Below are positions 34,085-42,948 of a stretch of DNA of 64,000 nucleotides, piece after piece (the first letter of the stretch is position 1; the number at the start of each line of letters is the position of its first letter). Origin of the DNA: Haemophilus haemolyticus_M (GTDB lineage Bacteria > Pseudomonadota > Gammaproteobacteria > Enterobacterales > Pasteurellaceae); NCBI RefSeq assembly GCF_003490935.1, contig NZ_QQGD01000002.1, positions 186,001 to 250,000 on the forward strand. The letters are read 5' to 3'. Below the pieces are notes generated by a model that ran no database searches, was not told the DNA's origin, and was given only the letters and a program-made list of their open reading frames with translations. The position numbers were made by a program, and so were the translations under genes.

Positions 34085-34495
34085 ATGTTTATTAATATCA
34101 TTCGCTGGATTCTATTGCCATTTGCTTGTGTTCTGGCTTACATTCTAACTGGCATAATTGCAAACTTCTTTATTGGTGGATATGAAGGTGAAACAATTGG
34201 ATATAGCAGATATGCTTACACTTTAGGTTCTTTTGATGTTTATTGGTATGGTTTAATTAAGAATGCCCTGATGAGTTCAGCTCTTGTCTATGCGGCTTTC
34301 TTTGTTGCACCAACTTATAAAATGGCGACAACTAGAGTTATCGCGATAATTATGGCTGTAATTTATATTGGATTATTCGTTTACGCTATATCTGTTTTAG
34401 AACCAGGCTTTTGGAAAGTTCTAGGTTATTGTGGTGATATAATAGCTTCATGTATAGGGTTATTGGCTTATAAAACTTTAGATGAAGAGGCTTAA
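34085..34495 (+). CDS. Unknown small integral membrane protein
   Basis: The 136-residue protein has about four membrane helices (residues about 6-30, 62-80, 86-108 and 112-130). An aromatic periplasmic loop (YEGETIGYSRYAYTLGSFDVYWYG) lies between the first two. I see no family signature. It follows the membrane-anchored unknown gene by 8 bp with a GAGGT ribosome site and probably acts with it. The 263-bp stretch after it (34496-34758) holds only the promoter of the next gene. Confidence 0.7.
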   Translation: MFINIIRWILLPFACVLAYILTGIIANFFIGGYEGETIGYSRYAYTLGSFDVYWYGLIKNALMSSALVYAAFFVAPTYKMATTRVIAIIMAVIYIGLFVYAISVLEPGFWKVLGYCGDIIASCIGLLAYKTLDEEA

Positions 34496-34728
34496 TTTAT
34501 CTTAAATATTTGCGTGTCCGATAATTTATTGTTCACGCATTGTATCTTCCATTTAGAAATCAGCGTCATTTCCCACCGCCATCCTAATTTAATCCCCTTA
34601 TTTTTCTTCTTTCCCTCTTATTCAAAATCAATTTTTTATTCTTCTTTTCGTATTCTGTTCATTGAATTTTTTTATCAATGCAGTAAACTAGCCATTGATT
34701 TCTTAATCACCCTTCTTTTCACTTTAAA

Positions 34729-34746
34729 TGTTACCCGCGAGTAACA
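34729..34746. promoter_or_regulatory. Palindromic operator upstream of the MFS gene
   Basis: TGTTACCCGCGAGTAACA is an 18-bp near-perfect dyad (TGTTAC/GTAACA arms), 12 bp before the ATG and abutting the AAAGGA ribosome site. The form suits a LacI/GntR- or TetR-type repressor. The regulator is not adjacent. Confidence 0.6.
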
Positions 34747-34758
34747 AAAGGACACATC

Positions 34759-35982
34759 ATGACAAACAAAGTAAACAGTTATGGCTGGAAAGCCTTAATT
34801 GGCTCTGCCGTCGGCTATGCAATGGACGGTTTCGATCTTCTCATTTTAGGTTTCATGCTTAGCGCAATTTCCGCAGACTTAAATCTAACACCCACCCAGA
34901 GTGGCTCTCTCGTGACATGGACGCTTATTGGCGCAGTATTTGGCGGCATTTTATTTGGTACATTAAGCGATAAATACGGTCGTGTACGCGTACTTACTTG
35001 GACAATTCTTCTCTTTGCGGTATTTACTGGGTTGTGTGCGATTGCACAAGGTTATTGGGATTTACTGATTTATCGCACAATTGCTGGTATTGGATTAGGC
35101 GGTGAATTTGGAATTGGGATGGCTCTAGCAGCAGAAGCATGGCCCGCGCGCCACCGAGCTAAAGCAGCATCTTATGTTGCCTTGGGTTGGCAAGCTGGTG
35201 TGTTAGGTGCCGCATTACTTACACCATTATTACTCCCGCATATTGGCTGGCGTGGAATGTTCTTGGTGGGTATCTTCCCTGCATTTGTCGCTTGGTTTTT
35301 ACGTTCTCATCTGCACGAACCTGAAATTTTCACTCAAAAACAAACCGCACTTTCAACGCAATCCAGCTTTACTGATAAATTAAGCTCATTCCAGCTTCTG
35401 ATTAAAGATAAAGCCACGAGCAAAATTAGCCTTGGTATTGTGGTACTCACCTCCGTACAAAACTTCGGTTATTACGGCATTATGATTTGGTTGCCTAATT
35501 TCTTATCAAAACAACTGGGATTCAGTTTAACTAAATCTGGACTTTGGACAGCCGTTACCGTCTGCGGCATGATGGCTGGCATTTGGATTTTCGGACAACT
35601 CGCTGACCGCATCGGACGCAAACCAAGTTTCTTACTTTTCCAATTAGGCGCAGTGATAAGTATCGTGGTTTACTCACAACTTACCGATCCTGACATCATG
35701 CTTCTTGCTGGAGCATTTTTAGGTATGTTTGTGAACGGAATGATGGGCGGTTACGGTGCATTAATGGCAGAAGCCTACCCAACAGAAGCTCGAGCAACGG
35801 CACAAAACGTACTTTTCAATATTGGTCGTGCCGTAGGTGGATTTGGACCTGTGGTTGTGGGCGCAGTTGTACTCGCCTACTCTTTCCAAACGGCCATCGC
35901 CCTACTTGCAATTATCTACGTAATTGATATGTTAGCGACAATTTTCTTAATCCCTGAATTAAAAGGTAAAGCCTTAGACTAA
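34759..35982 (+). CDS. MFS transporter, sugar-acid/aromatic-acid symporter type
   Basis: The 407-residue major-facilitator protein has 12 predicted helices. It has the AYAMDGFDLLILGFML-like opening of the aromatic acid:H+ symporter and sialate families, the loop 2-3 motif GTLSDKYGRVRVL and the loop 8-9 motif GQLADRIGRKPSF. Substrate cannot be fixed. Benzoate/4-hydroxybenzoate-like or sugar acids are typical. A palindromic operator precedes it, so it is probably controlled by a substrate-sensing repressor. A hairpin terminator follows. Confidence 0.88.
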   Translation: MTNKVNSYGWKALIGSAVGYAMDGFDLLILGFMLSAISADLNLTPTQSGSLVTWTLIGAVFGGILFGTLSDKYGRVRVLTWTILLFAVFTGLCAIAQGYWDLLIYRTIAGIGLGGEFGIGMALAAEAWPARHRAKAASYVALGWQAGVLGAALLTPLLLPHIGWRGMFLVGIFPAFVAWFLRSHLHEPEIFTQKQTALSTQSSFTDKLSSFQLLIKDKATSKISLGIVVLTSVQNFGYYGIMIWLPNFLSKQLGFSLTKSGLWTAVTVCGMMAGIWIFGQLADRIGRKPSFLLFQLGAVISIVVYSQLTDPDIMLLAGAFLGMFVNGMMGGYGALMAEAYPTEARATAQNVLFNIGRAVGGFGPVVVGAVVLAYSFQTAIALLAIIYVIDMLATIFLIPELKGKALD

Positions 35983-35997
35983 GAAAATATAAAAGAT

Positions 35998-36027
35998 AAA
36001 AATGCTCGCCAAGTGCGAGCATTTTTT
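35998..36027 (+). terminator. Terminator after the MFS gene
   Basis: AAAAATGCTCGC, loop CAAGT (36010-36014), GCGAGCATTTTTT. A 12-bp stem between the convergent MFS and waaC genes, likely active both ways. Confidence 0.9.
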
Positions 36028-36982
36028 ATGAAATAAAAGGAAGCAATTGTGATAACACTTGTTCGGATGAAATCTCTTTCATTGAATTAGCCGATAAGTA
36101 ATGCTGATTTTTACCATAACAGCCAATCAATTTAGGATCCGTTGCGCCATAAAGCGTAATATTGGGCTTATCCAAAGCGGCAGTTAAATGCGCCAAACCT
36201 GTATCCACCGACACGGCGGCTTTTGCATTCGCAAGCTGTTTTGCAAGCTCCGTTAAAGTTAACTTAGGCAACACAATCACATTAGAATGAACTTGAGCCA
36301 AACGATCTGCTCGCGCTTTTTCTAGTTCATTTCCCCAAGGCAAATGAATTTCACAATCAGAAAGTGCGGTAATTTTTTCAATCAATTTCTGCCATTCTGA
36401 TTCTTCCCAATGCTTATCTGCCCGAGTTGTAGAATGAATGAATACCACATAGTTTTTTTCTGAAGTTTGGTTAAAAAAATGACGAGCAATACCATAATCG
36501 CCCTGAACTTGAGGTAATTCATAACCTAAACTTTGAGCAAAAAGCTGACGAATTCGTTCCACCGCATGCTGTTGATAGGAAATAGCATATTTTTTATCGT
36601 AGAAAAAAGACGCTAACGGCTCTCGGATACTTTGACGATCATAGCCATGTTTCACACCTTGAGCGAAACGAATTGCAAATAATGCACTTTTAATGAGTCC
36701 TTGCGCATCAATTACCGCATCATAGTTTTCGGCCTGCAACAAAGTGCGGTAATTCTTCCACTCATTTCTTGTTTGAATAGAAAAAGGCGATTTACGCCAA
36801 CGACGAAAAGCAATAGGAATCACGCGATTTACGGCAGAATGCCAACGTGGAATTTCGGCAAAGTTTTCTTCCACCACCCAATCGATAGAGAGATTAGGAA
36901 TAGCACGCTGTGCATCAGTCAATGCCGGCAAAGTATGAATCACATCCCCCATAGAGGAAGTCTTAATCACACATACTTTCAT
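36026..36982 (-). CDS. waaC: LPS heptosyltransferase I
   Basis: The 318-residue family 9 glycosyltransferase adds the first L-glycero-D-manno-heptose to Kdo in the lipooligosaccharide inner core. It closely resembles E. coli WaaC: MKVCVIKTSSMGDVIHTLPA, WVVEENFAEIPRWH, VIDAQGLIKSA and SVDTGLAHLTAALDKPNITLYG. In H. influenzae the gene is also called opsX. It overlaps the EamA transporter gene by 4 bp, so it is translated from the same mRNA as waaF. Confidence 0.95.
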   Translation of the reverse strand: MKVCVIKTSSMGDVIHTLPALTDAQRAIPNLSIDWVVEENFAEIPRWHSAVNRVIPIAFRRWRKSPFSIQTRNEWKNYRTLLQAENYDAVIDAQGLIKSALFAIRFAQGVKHGYDRQSIREPLASFFYDKKYAISYQQHAVERIRQLFAQSLGYELPQVQGDYGIARHFFNQTSEKNYVVFIHSTTRADKHWEESEWQKLIEKITALSDCEIHLPWGNELEKARADRLAQVHSNVIVLPKLTLTELAKQLANAKAAVSVDTGLAHLTAALDKPNITLYGATDPKLIGCYGKNQHYLSANSMKEISSEQVLSQLLPFIS

Positions 36983-37884
36983 TTAATTAACCTTCTTCCC
37001 CAGTGCATAATTCCAAGCCCTGATACGGCTAAAATGCCTCCAATAATTAAGGAGGAATCCACCTGTTCATTCAACCAAACAGCTGAAAATAAAATGCCTA
37101 AAATCGGCACAAGAATAATATAAGCCGAGGCATTGCCCGCCCCTAAGTGTTTCACACCATCAAAATACCATGCATAAGCCAATACCGTTGAGCCAAATGC
37201 AAGACCAAGTAAACTAAACCATTGCGATCCATTTAATTGAAATACGGTTGCCCAATCTTCCGCACTTTCCGTCCATAATGCTGCCAATGTCAGCATGAAA
37301 AAACCAAAAGTAGAAGAAATCGTGGTAGCGGTGAGAGAATCAATTCCGATTAATACTTTACGAGCCAATAAAGTATAAGCAACCCAGCAAACTAAAGCAC
37401 AAAGCAATAACATTTGACCGAATCCAAAATTTTGTAAGAGGTTAGTTGGCTCCCCTTTTGTCATGGCTAACAAAGAACCGCTAATGGCAATAATCATCCC
37501 TAATACAACCCAGCGATTCCATTTTTCTTTAAATAATAAAATAGCAAAAAACATCGTAAAGACAGGATTAGAGGCAACGACCATCGTTCCTTGCCCTGCT
37601 GGAACATATTTCAACCCCCAAATAAAGAAAGTCGAATAACCAAAGATCCCAAGCAAAGCCGTTAACAATAACCCAACCCATTGATTAGGTCGCAGTTGTT
37701 TAGCATATTTGAAACGATTCGCCGCATATAGCCAAATAATGAGTGGAATAATGGCGAAAAAAAAGCGCACGCTTGAAGCAACAAATGTCGGCATAGCTTG
37801 GGCAACCACTCGTCCCCAAGGCCAAGAGGCGCCCCATAAAATCACCATTCCAATTAATTGTAAATGTATGCGTAGAGGGTTCAT
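36979..37884 (-). CDS. EamA/DMT-family membrane transporter
   Basis: The 301-residue protein has ten predicted helices in two EamA repeats. The first begins LQLIGMVILWGASWPWGRVVAQ and the second begins near LLCALVCWVAYTLLARKVL. DMT proteins usually export amino acids or metabolites. No substrate can be named. It overlaps waaF upstream and waaC downstream by 4 bp each, tying its translation to the heptosyltransferases. Whether that reflects a role in LPS is open. Confidence 0.9.
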   Translation of the reverse strand: MNPLRIHLQLIGMVILWGASWPWGRVVAQAMPTFVASSVRFFFAIIPLIIWLYAANRFKYAKQLRPNQWVGLLLTALLGIFGYSTFFIWGLKYVPAGQGTMVVASNPVFTMFFAILLFKEKWNRWVVLGMIIAISGSLLAMTKGEPTNLLQNFGFGQMLLLCALVCWVAYTLLARKVLIGIDSLTATTISSTFGFFMLTLAALWTESAEDWATVFQLNGSQWFSLLGLAFGSTVLAYAWYFDGVKHLGAGNASAYIILVPILGILFSAVWLNEQVDSSLIIGGILAVSGLGIMHWGRRLIK

Positions 37885-38921
37885 TTTGCTAATAATGCCT
37901 CTAATTTTTCTAATGCCATTTCTGGCGTAATATCAATCAAACTTTGATGATAACCGCCCTCTTTGTCACCTTTACGAACTTTAATCAATCCACCTTCAAT
38001 TAAACGAATAATCGTTGCCTTATCCGAAAGCGGCGGAGTATATTGCGGGCTAGTTGGTCCATAAAGTGCAATCAATGGACGATTTACTGCTGCCGCAATA
38101 TGCATTAAACCACTGTCATTGGTCACGACTGCCGTACAATTTGCAATTAAATCCACCGCTTCATTTAAGTTGGTTTTTCCTGCTAAATTGACACAAAACT
38201 CACGCAACTCTTCTGGTAGCGCTTGACAAATTTCTTCGCCCACAGGTTCATCTTTAGCTGAGCCAAATAATTCCACTGCATAGCCTTGGGTAATTAACAT
38301 TTCTGCTAATTTTGCATAATGATAATGTGGCCAACGTTTTGCTGGGCCAAATTCTGCACCAGGACAAAAACCAATAATTGGACGCTCGCCTAAAAGTGCG
38401 GTTTGTTTTTCAAATTTTTTTAAGGTTTCAGCTTGTTGCGCTGGCTCAACCATCAAATAGGGTTTTAAGACAGGAATATCATCAGCTTTTGGTACAGCAT
38501 CTTTTTCAAAAGCCAATGCAACATAACGCTGCACCATCATTGGATAATCTTTTTTATTGGCTCGTAAATCATTCAATAAAATATAACGACTTTCCCCTTT
38601 CCAACCACGACGATGGATAATTTTTGCAAAGAAAGGAATAAACGCAGATTTCAATGAATTAGGCAAAACAATCGCCATATCATATTGCTCACGCAAGGAC
38701 TTTCCTAAACGATAACGCGTTCCCAATTCAAAGGCTCCGTGCCCTAATGGCATTTCAATCGCCTTACGCACCTCTGGCATACGCGCAAGCAAAGGCTTAC
38801 ACCAATTCGGTGCCATCACATCAATATTGCAGTTTAGATATTGAATTTTCAGTTGCTGGTACAAACTGTGCGACATCATCATATCGCCAACCCAAGATGG
38901 GCCAATAATTAGAATATTCAT
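37881..38921 (-). CDS. waaF: LPS heptosyltransferase II
   Basis: The 346-residue family 9 glycosyltransferase adds the second heptose of the inner core. WaaF features are: MNILIIGPSWVGDMMMSHSL, PNSLKSAFIPFFAKI, a GFCPGAEFGPAKRWP loop and VTNDSGLMHIAAAVNRPLIALYGPTSP. I start at 38921, since the longer frame adds 18 unrelated residues. It is the first of a tightly overlapping trio with the EamA gene and waaC. hldD lies 85 bp upstream on the same strand. Confidence 0.96.
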   Translation of the reverse strand: MNILIIGPSWVGDMMMSHSLYQQLKIQYLNCNIDVMAPNWCKPLLARMPEVRKAIEMPLGHGAFELGTRYRLGKSLREQYDMAIVLPNSLKSAFIPFFAKIIHRRGWKGESRYILLNDLRANKKDYPMMVQRYVALAFEKDAVPKADDIPVLKPYLMVEPAQQAETLKKFEKQTALLGERPIIGFCPGAEFGPAKRWPHYHYAKLAEMLITQGYAVELFGSAKDEPVGEEICQALPEELREFCVNLAGKTNLNEAVDLIANCTAVVTNDSGLMHIAAAVNRPLIALYGPTSPQYTPPLSDKATIIRLIEGGLIKVRKGDKEGGYHQSLIDITPEMALEKLEALLAK

Positions 38922-39006
38922 TTTCTGTCTTTCAGATAAAAGTGCGGTCAAAAATACCGAGATTTTTAACCGCACTTTGTTGATTGGAAGTAGGCAAACC
39001 TACGGT

Positions 39007-39933
39007 TTATTTTCTATTCAACCATGCCATATATTCAGCCACGCCTTCCGCGACTGTTTTGAATGGCTTATCGTAGCCTGTTGAACGAAGTTTAGTTAAA
39101 TCAGCTTGCGTATATTCTTGATAACGAGATTTCAAATGCTCTGGGAATGGAATGGTTTCAATCTCGCCTTTACCGTGGAATTTCACTACCGCATCAGCCA
39201 CCGCACGGAAACTTTCTGCATTTCCTGTACCAAGGTTGTAAATACCCGAAATACCATTTTGCCAACACCAAATATTCACTGCAGCCACATCGCCTACATA
39301 AACAAAATCACGGCGGAAGTGTTCGCTGCCTGCAAATAATTTTGGATTTTCTCCCTTTAAGATTTGGTTATTCAAGTGGAATGCTACACTCGCCATAGAA
39401 CCTTTATGATTTTCACGCGGCCCATAAACATTGAAATAACGGAAACCACATACTGGCGATTTTGTTTCTGGCAAAATGTTACGTACATATTGGTCGAATA
39501 AGAATTTAGAATAGCCATAAACATTTAACGGACCTTCAAATTCACGTTCCTCACGGAATACTTTGGTATCTCCATAAGTTGCAGCGCTTGAGGCATAAAA
39601 GAAAGGGATTTCGCGGTCAAGGCAATAATGTAACAACTCTTTAGAATATTCGTAGTTGTTGTGCATAATGTATTTGCCATCCCATTCCGTAGTCGCAGAA
39701 CATGCTCCCTCATGGAATACTGCATCAATATCACCAAATTCGTCGCCCGCAATAATAGAAGCAATGAAATCTTCTTTATCGCAATAATCTGCAATATCTA
39801 AATCAACTAAATTTGCGAATTTTGTGCCATCTTTTAAGTTATCTACCACTAAAATATCTTTGCGCCCTAAATCATTTAATGCTTTGACAATATTGCTGCC
39901 AATAAAACCAGCGCCGCCTGTTACGATAATCAT
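39007..39933 (-). CDS. hldD: ADP-L-glycero-D-manno-heptose 6-epimerase
   Basis: The 308-residue short-chain dehydrogenase makes ADP-L,D-heptose, the donor used by WaaC and WaaF encoded downstream. The NADP-binding start MIIVTGGAGFIGSNIVKAL, the catalytic YGYSKFLFDQYV (YxxxK) and RYFNVYGPRENHKG are present. The ATG at 39933 follows AGAGGACAG. The longer frame is spurious. It is also called rfaD. It lies downstream of the TlpA-like gene (53-bp gap). Confidence 0.97.
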   Translation of the reverse strand: MIIVTGGAGFIGSNIVKALNDLGRKDILVVDNLKDGTKFANLVDLDIADYCDKEDFIASIIAGDEFGDIDAVFHEGACSATTEWDGKYIMHNNYEYSKELLHYCLDREIPFFYASSAATYGDTKVFREEREFEGPLNVYGYSKFLFDQYVRNILPETKSPVCGFRYFNVYGPRENHKGSMASVAFHLNNQILKGENPKLFAGSEHFRRDFVYVGDVAAVNIWCWQNGISGIYNLGTGNAESFRAVADAVVKFHGKGEIETIPFPEHLKSRYQEYTQADLTKLRSTGYDKPFKTVAEGVAEYMAWLNRK

Positions 39934-39986
39934 AATTCTGTCCTCTTTAAAATAAGTCCTGCGTATTGTAATAGATTTTCTACCGC

Positions 39987-40490
39987 TTAGCCAAAAAACT
40001 CTGTGAAAAACAACCGCACCTTTAATCCCCAATAACTCGTGAGGCCAGTCGTAACAAGATCCATTTTGCCTTTACTCAACAGCACAATTGTGGGCGTCAC
40101 ATTAATTTGCCATCGTTCTGCAAATTCCCCTTTAGGATCGTTAACCGTAGTGAAGTGGTAGTCATGTTTACTTAAATAATCATTTACGTCCGCCTCATTG
40201 CCTGAGCGTAACGCCACCGATACAACTTGATAGCCTTCTTTTGCTAAAGAATTAATCGCTGGCGAAGTATAGCGACAATAACCACACCAAGTTCCCCAAA
40301 AATAAAGTAACGTCGCTTTATTTTGATCAAGACTTTCAAGAGAGAACGTATTCCCTTGAAGATCTTGTAGCGTGATTTTATTTATTTCCTCTGGCACTAC
40401 AGGGCGACGAACAAAATCCAGTATGCTACTCATCACAATAAAAGTTAAAAAGAGGGATAATCCATTCTTAAGTAGTTTTTTAATCTTCAT
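39987..40490 (-). CDS. TlpA/DsbE-like periplasmic thiol-disulfide oxidoreductase
   Basis: The 167-residue protein has one N-terminal membrane anchor (about residues 8-25) and a periplasmic thioredoxin-like domain with active site WCGYC (Cys69, Cys72) and cis-Pro in VTPTIVL. It resembles ScsD/TlpA-type reductants that keep periplasmic proteins or c-type cytochrome precursors reduced. The client is not known. It precedes hldD on the same strand and is divergent from deoC. Confidence 0.88.
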   Translation of the reverse strand: MKIKKLLKNGLSLFLTFIVMSSILDFVRRPVVPEEINKITLQDLQGNTFSLESLDQNKATLLYFWGTWCGYCRYTSPAINSLAKEGYQVVSVALRSGNEADVNDYLSKHDYHFTTVNDPKGEFAERWQINVTPTIVLLSKGKMDLVTTGLTSYWGLKVRLFFTEFFG

Positions 40491-40599
40491 TTTCTTTATT
40501 CCTTATCGCATTGAGATCATTGTAATCAAGCATAAAAGCACAGTCAAAAACAAGGGATTTTTGCTACAATAGGTAAAACATAAATAAAAGAGGAAAATT

Positions 40600-41271
40600 A
40601 TGACACCGAATCAACTTGCTCAATATATCGATCACACCGCACTTACCGCAGAAAAAAATGAACAAGATATTTTGACACTCTGTAATGAAGCGATTGAACA
40701 CAGATTTTATTCTGTATGTATCAATTCTGGTTATATTCCAGTCACAAAAGAAAAACTTGCTGGCTCAAATGTAAAAATTTGCACCGTAGTTGGCTTCCCT
40801 TTGGGGGCAAATTTAACCTCAGTCAAAGCATTTGAAACACAAGAATCCATTAAAGCGGGCGCAGATGAAATTGATATGGTGATTAATGTAGGTTGGATAA
40901 AATCGCAAAAATGGGATGCAGTAAAACAAGATATTCAAGCTGTATTTAATGCTTGTAATGGCACGCCATTAAAAGTGATTTTAGAAACTTGTTTGCTCAC
41001 TAAAGATGAAATAGTGGAAGCCTGCGAAATTTGTAAAGAAATCGGTGTGGATTTTGTTAAAACATCAACTGGTTTCAACAAAAGCGGTGCGACTGTGGAA
41101 GATGTAGCATTGATGAAACAAACGGTCGGCAATATTGGTGTTAAAGCATCAGGCGGCGTGCGTGATACTGAAACGGCACTTGCAATGATAAAAGCGGGCG
41201 CAACACGCATTGGTGCAAGTGCGGGCATTGCAATTATTAGTGGTACGCAAGATACCCAAAGCACTTACTAA
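40600..41271 (+). CDS. deoC: Deoxyribose-phosphate aldolase
   Basis: The 223-residue class I aldolase splits 2-deoxyribose-5-phosphate in nucleoside salvage. Active-site segments are: the start LAQYIDHTALTAEKN, CTVVGFPLGANLTSVKAFE, DEIDMVINVGW and the Schiff-base lysine in VDFVKTSTGF, then ASGGVRDTETA. Length fits short bacterial DeoC. It is single, with AAGAGGAAAA before ATG and a strong terminator behind. Confidence 0.97.
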   Translation: MTPNQLAQYIDHTALTAEKNEQDILTLCNEAIEHRFYSVCINSGYIPVTKEKLAGSNVKICTVVGFPLGANLTSVKAFETQESIKAGADEIDMVINVGWIKSQKWDAVKQDIQAVFNACNGTPLKVILETCLLTKDEIVEACEICKEIGVDFVKTSTGFNKSGATVEDVALMKQTVGNIGVKASGGVRDTETALAMIKAGATRIGASAGIAIISGTQDTQSTY

Positions 41272-41278
41272 TCCTTTC

Positions 41279-41306
41279 ACGCGTGGTATTCTCACCACGC
41301 GTTTTT
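41279..41306. terminator. deoC terminator (convergent with comM)
   Basis: ACGCGTGGT (41279-41287), loop ATTCTC, ACCACGCGT (41294-41302), then TTTT. A perfect 9-bp stem. Confidence 0.9.
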
Positions 41307-42834
41307 ACATATTCGACAATTTCTGCAGCAAACGATCCATTGCTCGATAGCCCAAGGCCTCCGCTAAGTGCGGTTGAGAAATTTGTTGTTCTCCTTGTAG
41401 GTCGGCAATGGTTCGAGAAACTTTCAAAATACGATGGTAAGCCCGTACAGAAAGCCCAAGTTTATTCAGCGCATTTTCAAGGAAAAAGGCATCTTTATCA
41501 CATAACTTGCAATCACGTTCAATCTCTTTACTGTTCAAATAAGCGTTAATTTTTCCAGCTCTTTCCATTTGAATCTCACGCACTTTTAACACTTTTTCTC
41601 GTACTTGTGCGCTGGTTTCACCACGATCGCCCGTATTTTGTAAGCTGCCTTGTGGCAATAAAGGCACTTCAATAGACAAATCGAAACGATCTAAAAATGG
41701 CCCTGAAAGTCGATTCAAATAACGCATAATTTGCTGGGGTGAAGTGCGGTTATGTGTTCCAGTATAATGACCTGTCGGGCTTGGATTCATCGCTGCCACC
41801 AACTGAAAACGAGCTGGGAATTGAATTTTTGCATTAGCACGAGAAATAATAATCTCACCACTTTCCAAAGGCTGACGTAGAGCATCTAATACTTTTCGTT
41901 CAAACTCTGGAAGTTCATCAAGAAAAAGTACGCCATTTGTTGCTAAGGATATTTCACCAGGTTTAGGGATCGTTCCGCCTCCAACTAAAGCTGGCATTGA
42001 TGCACTATGGTGCGGAGCTCGAAAAGGACGTTGTTTCCAATTATGAAAATTTAACTCGTTTTGAACTAAACTCGTTACAGATGCCGTTTCTATCGCTTCT
42101 AGATCGGTCATTTCAGGTAAAAGCCCTGTTAATCGGCTGGCTAACATGGTTTTCCCTGTACCCGGTGGGCCAAGAAAGAGCAAATTATGCTGCCCTGCTG
42201 CGGCAATGGTTAATGCACGTTTAGCGTGCTGTTGTCCAATGATATCCGTTAAATCTAATGTATTTTTACCTGAAATATTAACCGCACTTTCTTTCACAAT
42301 TTCAGTGGCGAGGGATAATTTTTCCTGACCATTGAGAAATTGCACCACATCTAAAAGCGTTTGCGCAAAATAAGTATTTTGATCAGACACGAGCGAGGCT
42401 TCATTAGCATTTTGCTTCGCGATAATTAATTCTCGCTTTGACTTTTGCGCTGCAAGAATAGCGGGAATTACACCGTGTACGCCACGTAATTGCCCCGTCA
42501 GCGCAAGCTCCGCCACAAATTCAAATTGCTTTAAACGGCTCGCATCAAGCTGATCCGATGCGGCTAAAATCCCGATGGCAATAGGCAAATCAAATCGTCC
42601 GCCTTCTTTCGGTAAATCCGCAGGTGCGAGATTCACGGTAATACGTTTGGCTGGATATTTAAATTGTGCATTCATCAACGCACTACGCACCCGATCTTGT
42701 GCCTCTTTCACCGTTTTTTCGGGCAAACCAACAAGTGTAAACCCTGGTTTTCCGTTGCTTAAATGCACCTCAATGGTGACAAGCGGCGCTTGCACCCCCA
42801 TAGAGGCACGGCTGTAAACAATAGCAAGGGACAT
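41305..42834 (-). CDS. comM: ComM, MCM-like branch-migration helicase of natural transformation
   Basis: The 509-residue AAA+ protein of the Mg-chelatase-like family extends heteroduplex joints of incoming DNA during transformation. An N-terminal Lon-like fold (LPEKTVKEAQDRVRSALMNA) precedes Walker A GPPGTGKT at 222-229, FRAPHHSASMPALVGGG and Walker B VLFLDELPEF. A C-terminal winged region is truncated near the end as usual. A CRP-S-type site lies about 90 bp upstream, fitting induction by Sxy and CRP at competence. Confidence 0.96.
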   Translation of the reverse strand: MSLAIVYSRASMGVQAPLVTIEVHLSNGKPGFTLVGLPEKTVKEAQDRVRSALMNAQFKYPAKRITVNLAPADLPKEGGRFDLPIAIGILAASDQLDASRLKQFEFVAELALTGQLRGVHGVIPAILAAQKSKRELIIAKQNANEASLVSDQNTYFAQTLLDVVQFLNGQEKLSLATEIVKESAVNISGKNTLDLTDIIGQQHAKRALTIAAAGQHNLLFLGPPGTGKTMLASRLTGLLPEMTDLEAIETASVTSLVQNELNFHNWKQRPFRAPHHSASMPALVGGGTIPKPGEISLATNGVLFLDELPEFERKVLDALRQPLESGEIIISRANAKIQFPARFQLVAAMNPSPTGHYTGTHNRTSPQQIMRYLNRLSGPFLDRFDLSIEVPLLPQGSLQNTGDRGETSAQVREKVLKVREIQMERAGKINAYLNSKEIERDCKLCDKDAFFLENALNKLGLSVRAYHRILKVSRTIADLQGEQQISQPHLAEALGYRAMDRLLQKLSNM

Positions 42835-42921
42835 AATAATCCTTAAAGTGCGGTAAAAATGAAAATAGTTTTTGCACTATAAAAAAAGCACATAATGAAA
42901 TCATTCATCATGTGCTTTTCT

Positions 42922-42937
42922 TGCGATCTAGATCACA
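42922..42937 (-). promoter_or_regulatory. CRP-S (competence) site upstream of comM
   Basis: TGCGATCTAGATCACA matches the CRP dyad but has TGCGA rather than TGTGA in one half. That substitution marks Sxy-dependent CRP-S sites of the H. influenzae competence regulon. It lies 88-103 bp upstream of the comM start, between engB and comM. Confidence 0.85.
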
Positions 42938-42948
42938 AAATTTACATT

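Noticed and set aside
34514..34744. 76-codon open frame upstream of the MFS gene
   Set aside because: Low-complexity F/S/I-rich translation, no ribosome site, and it overlaps the promoter and operator of the next gene.
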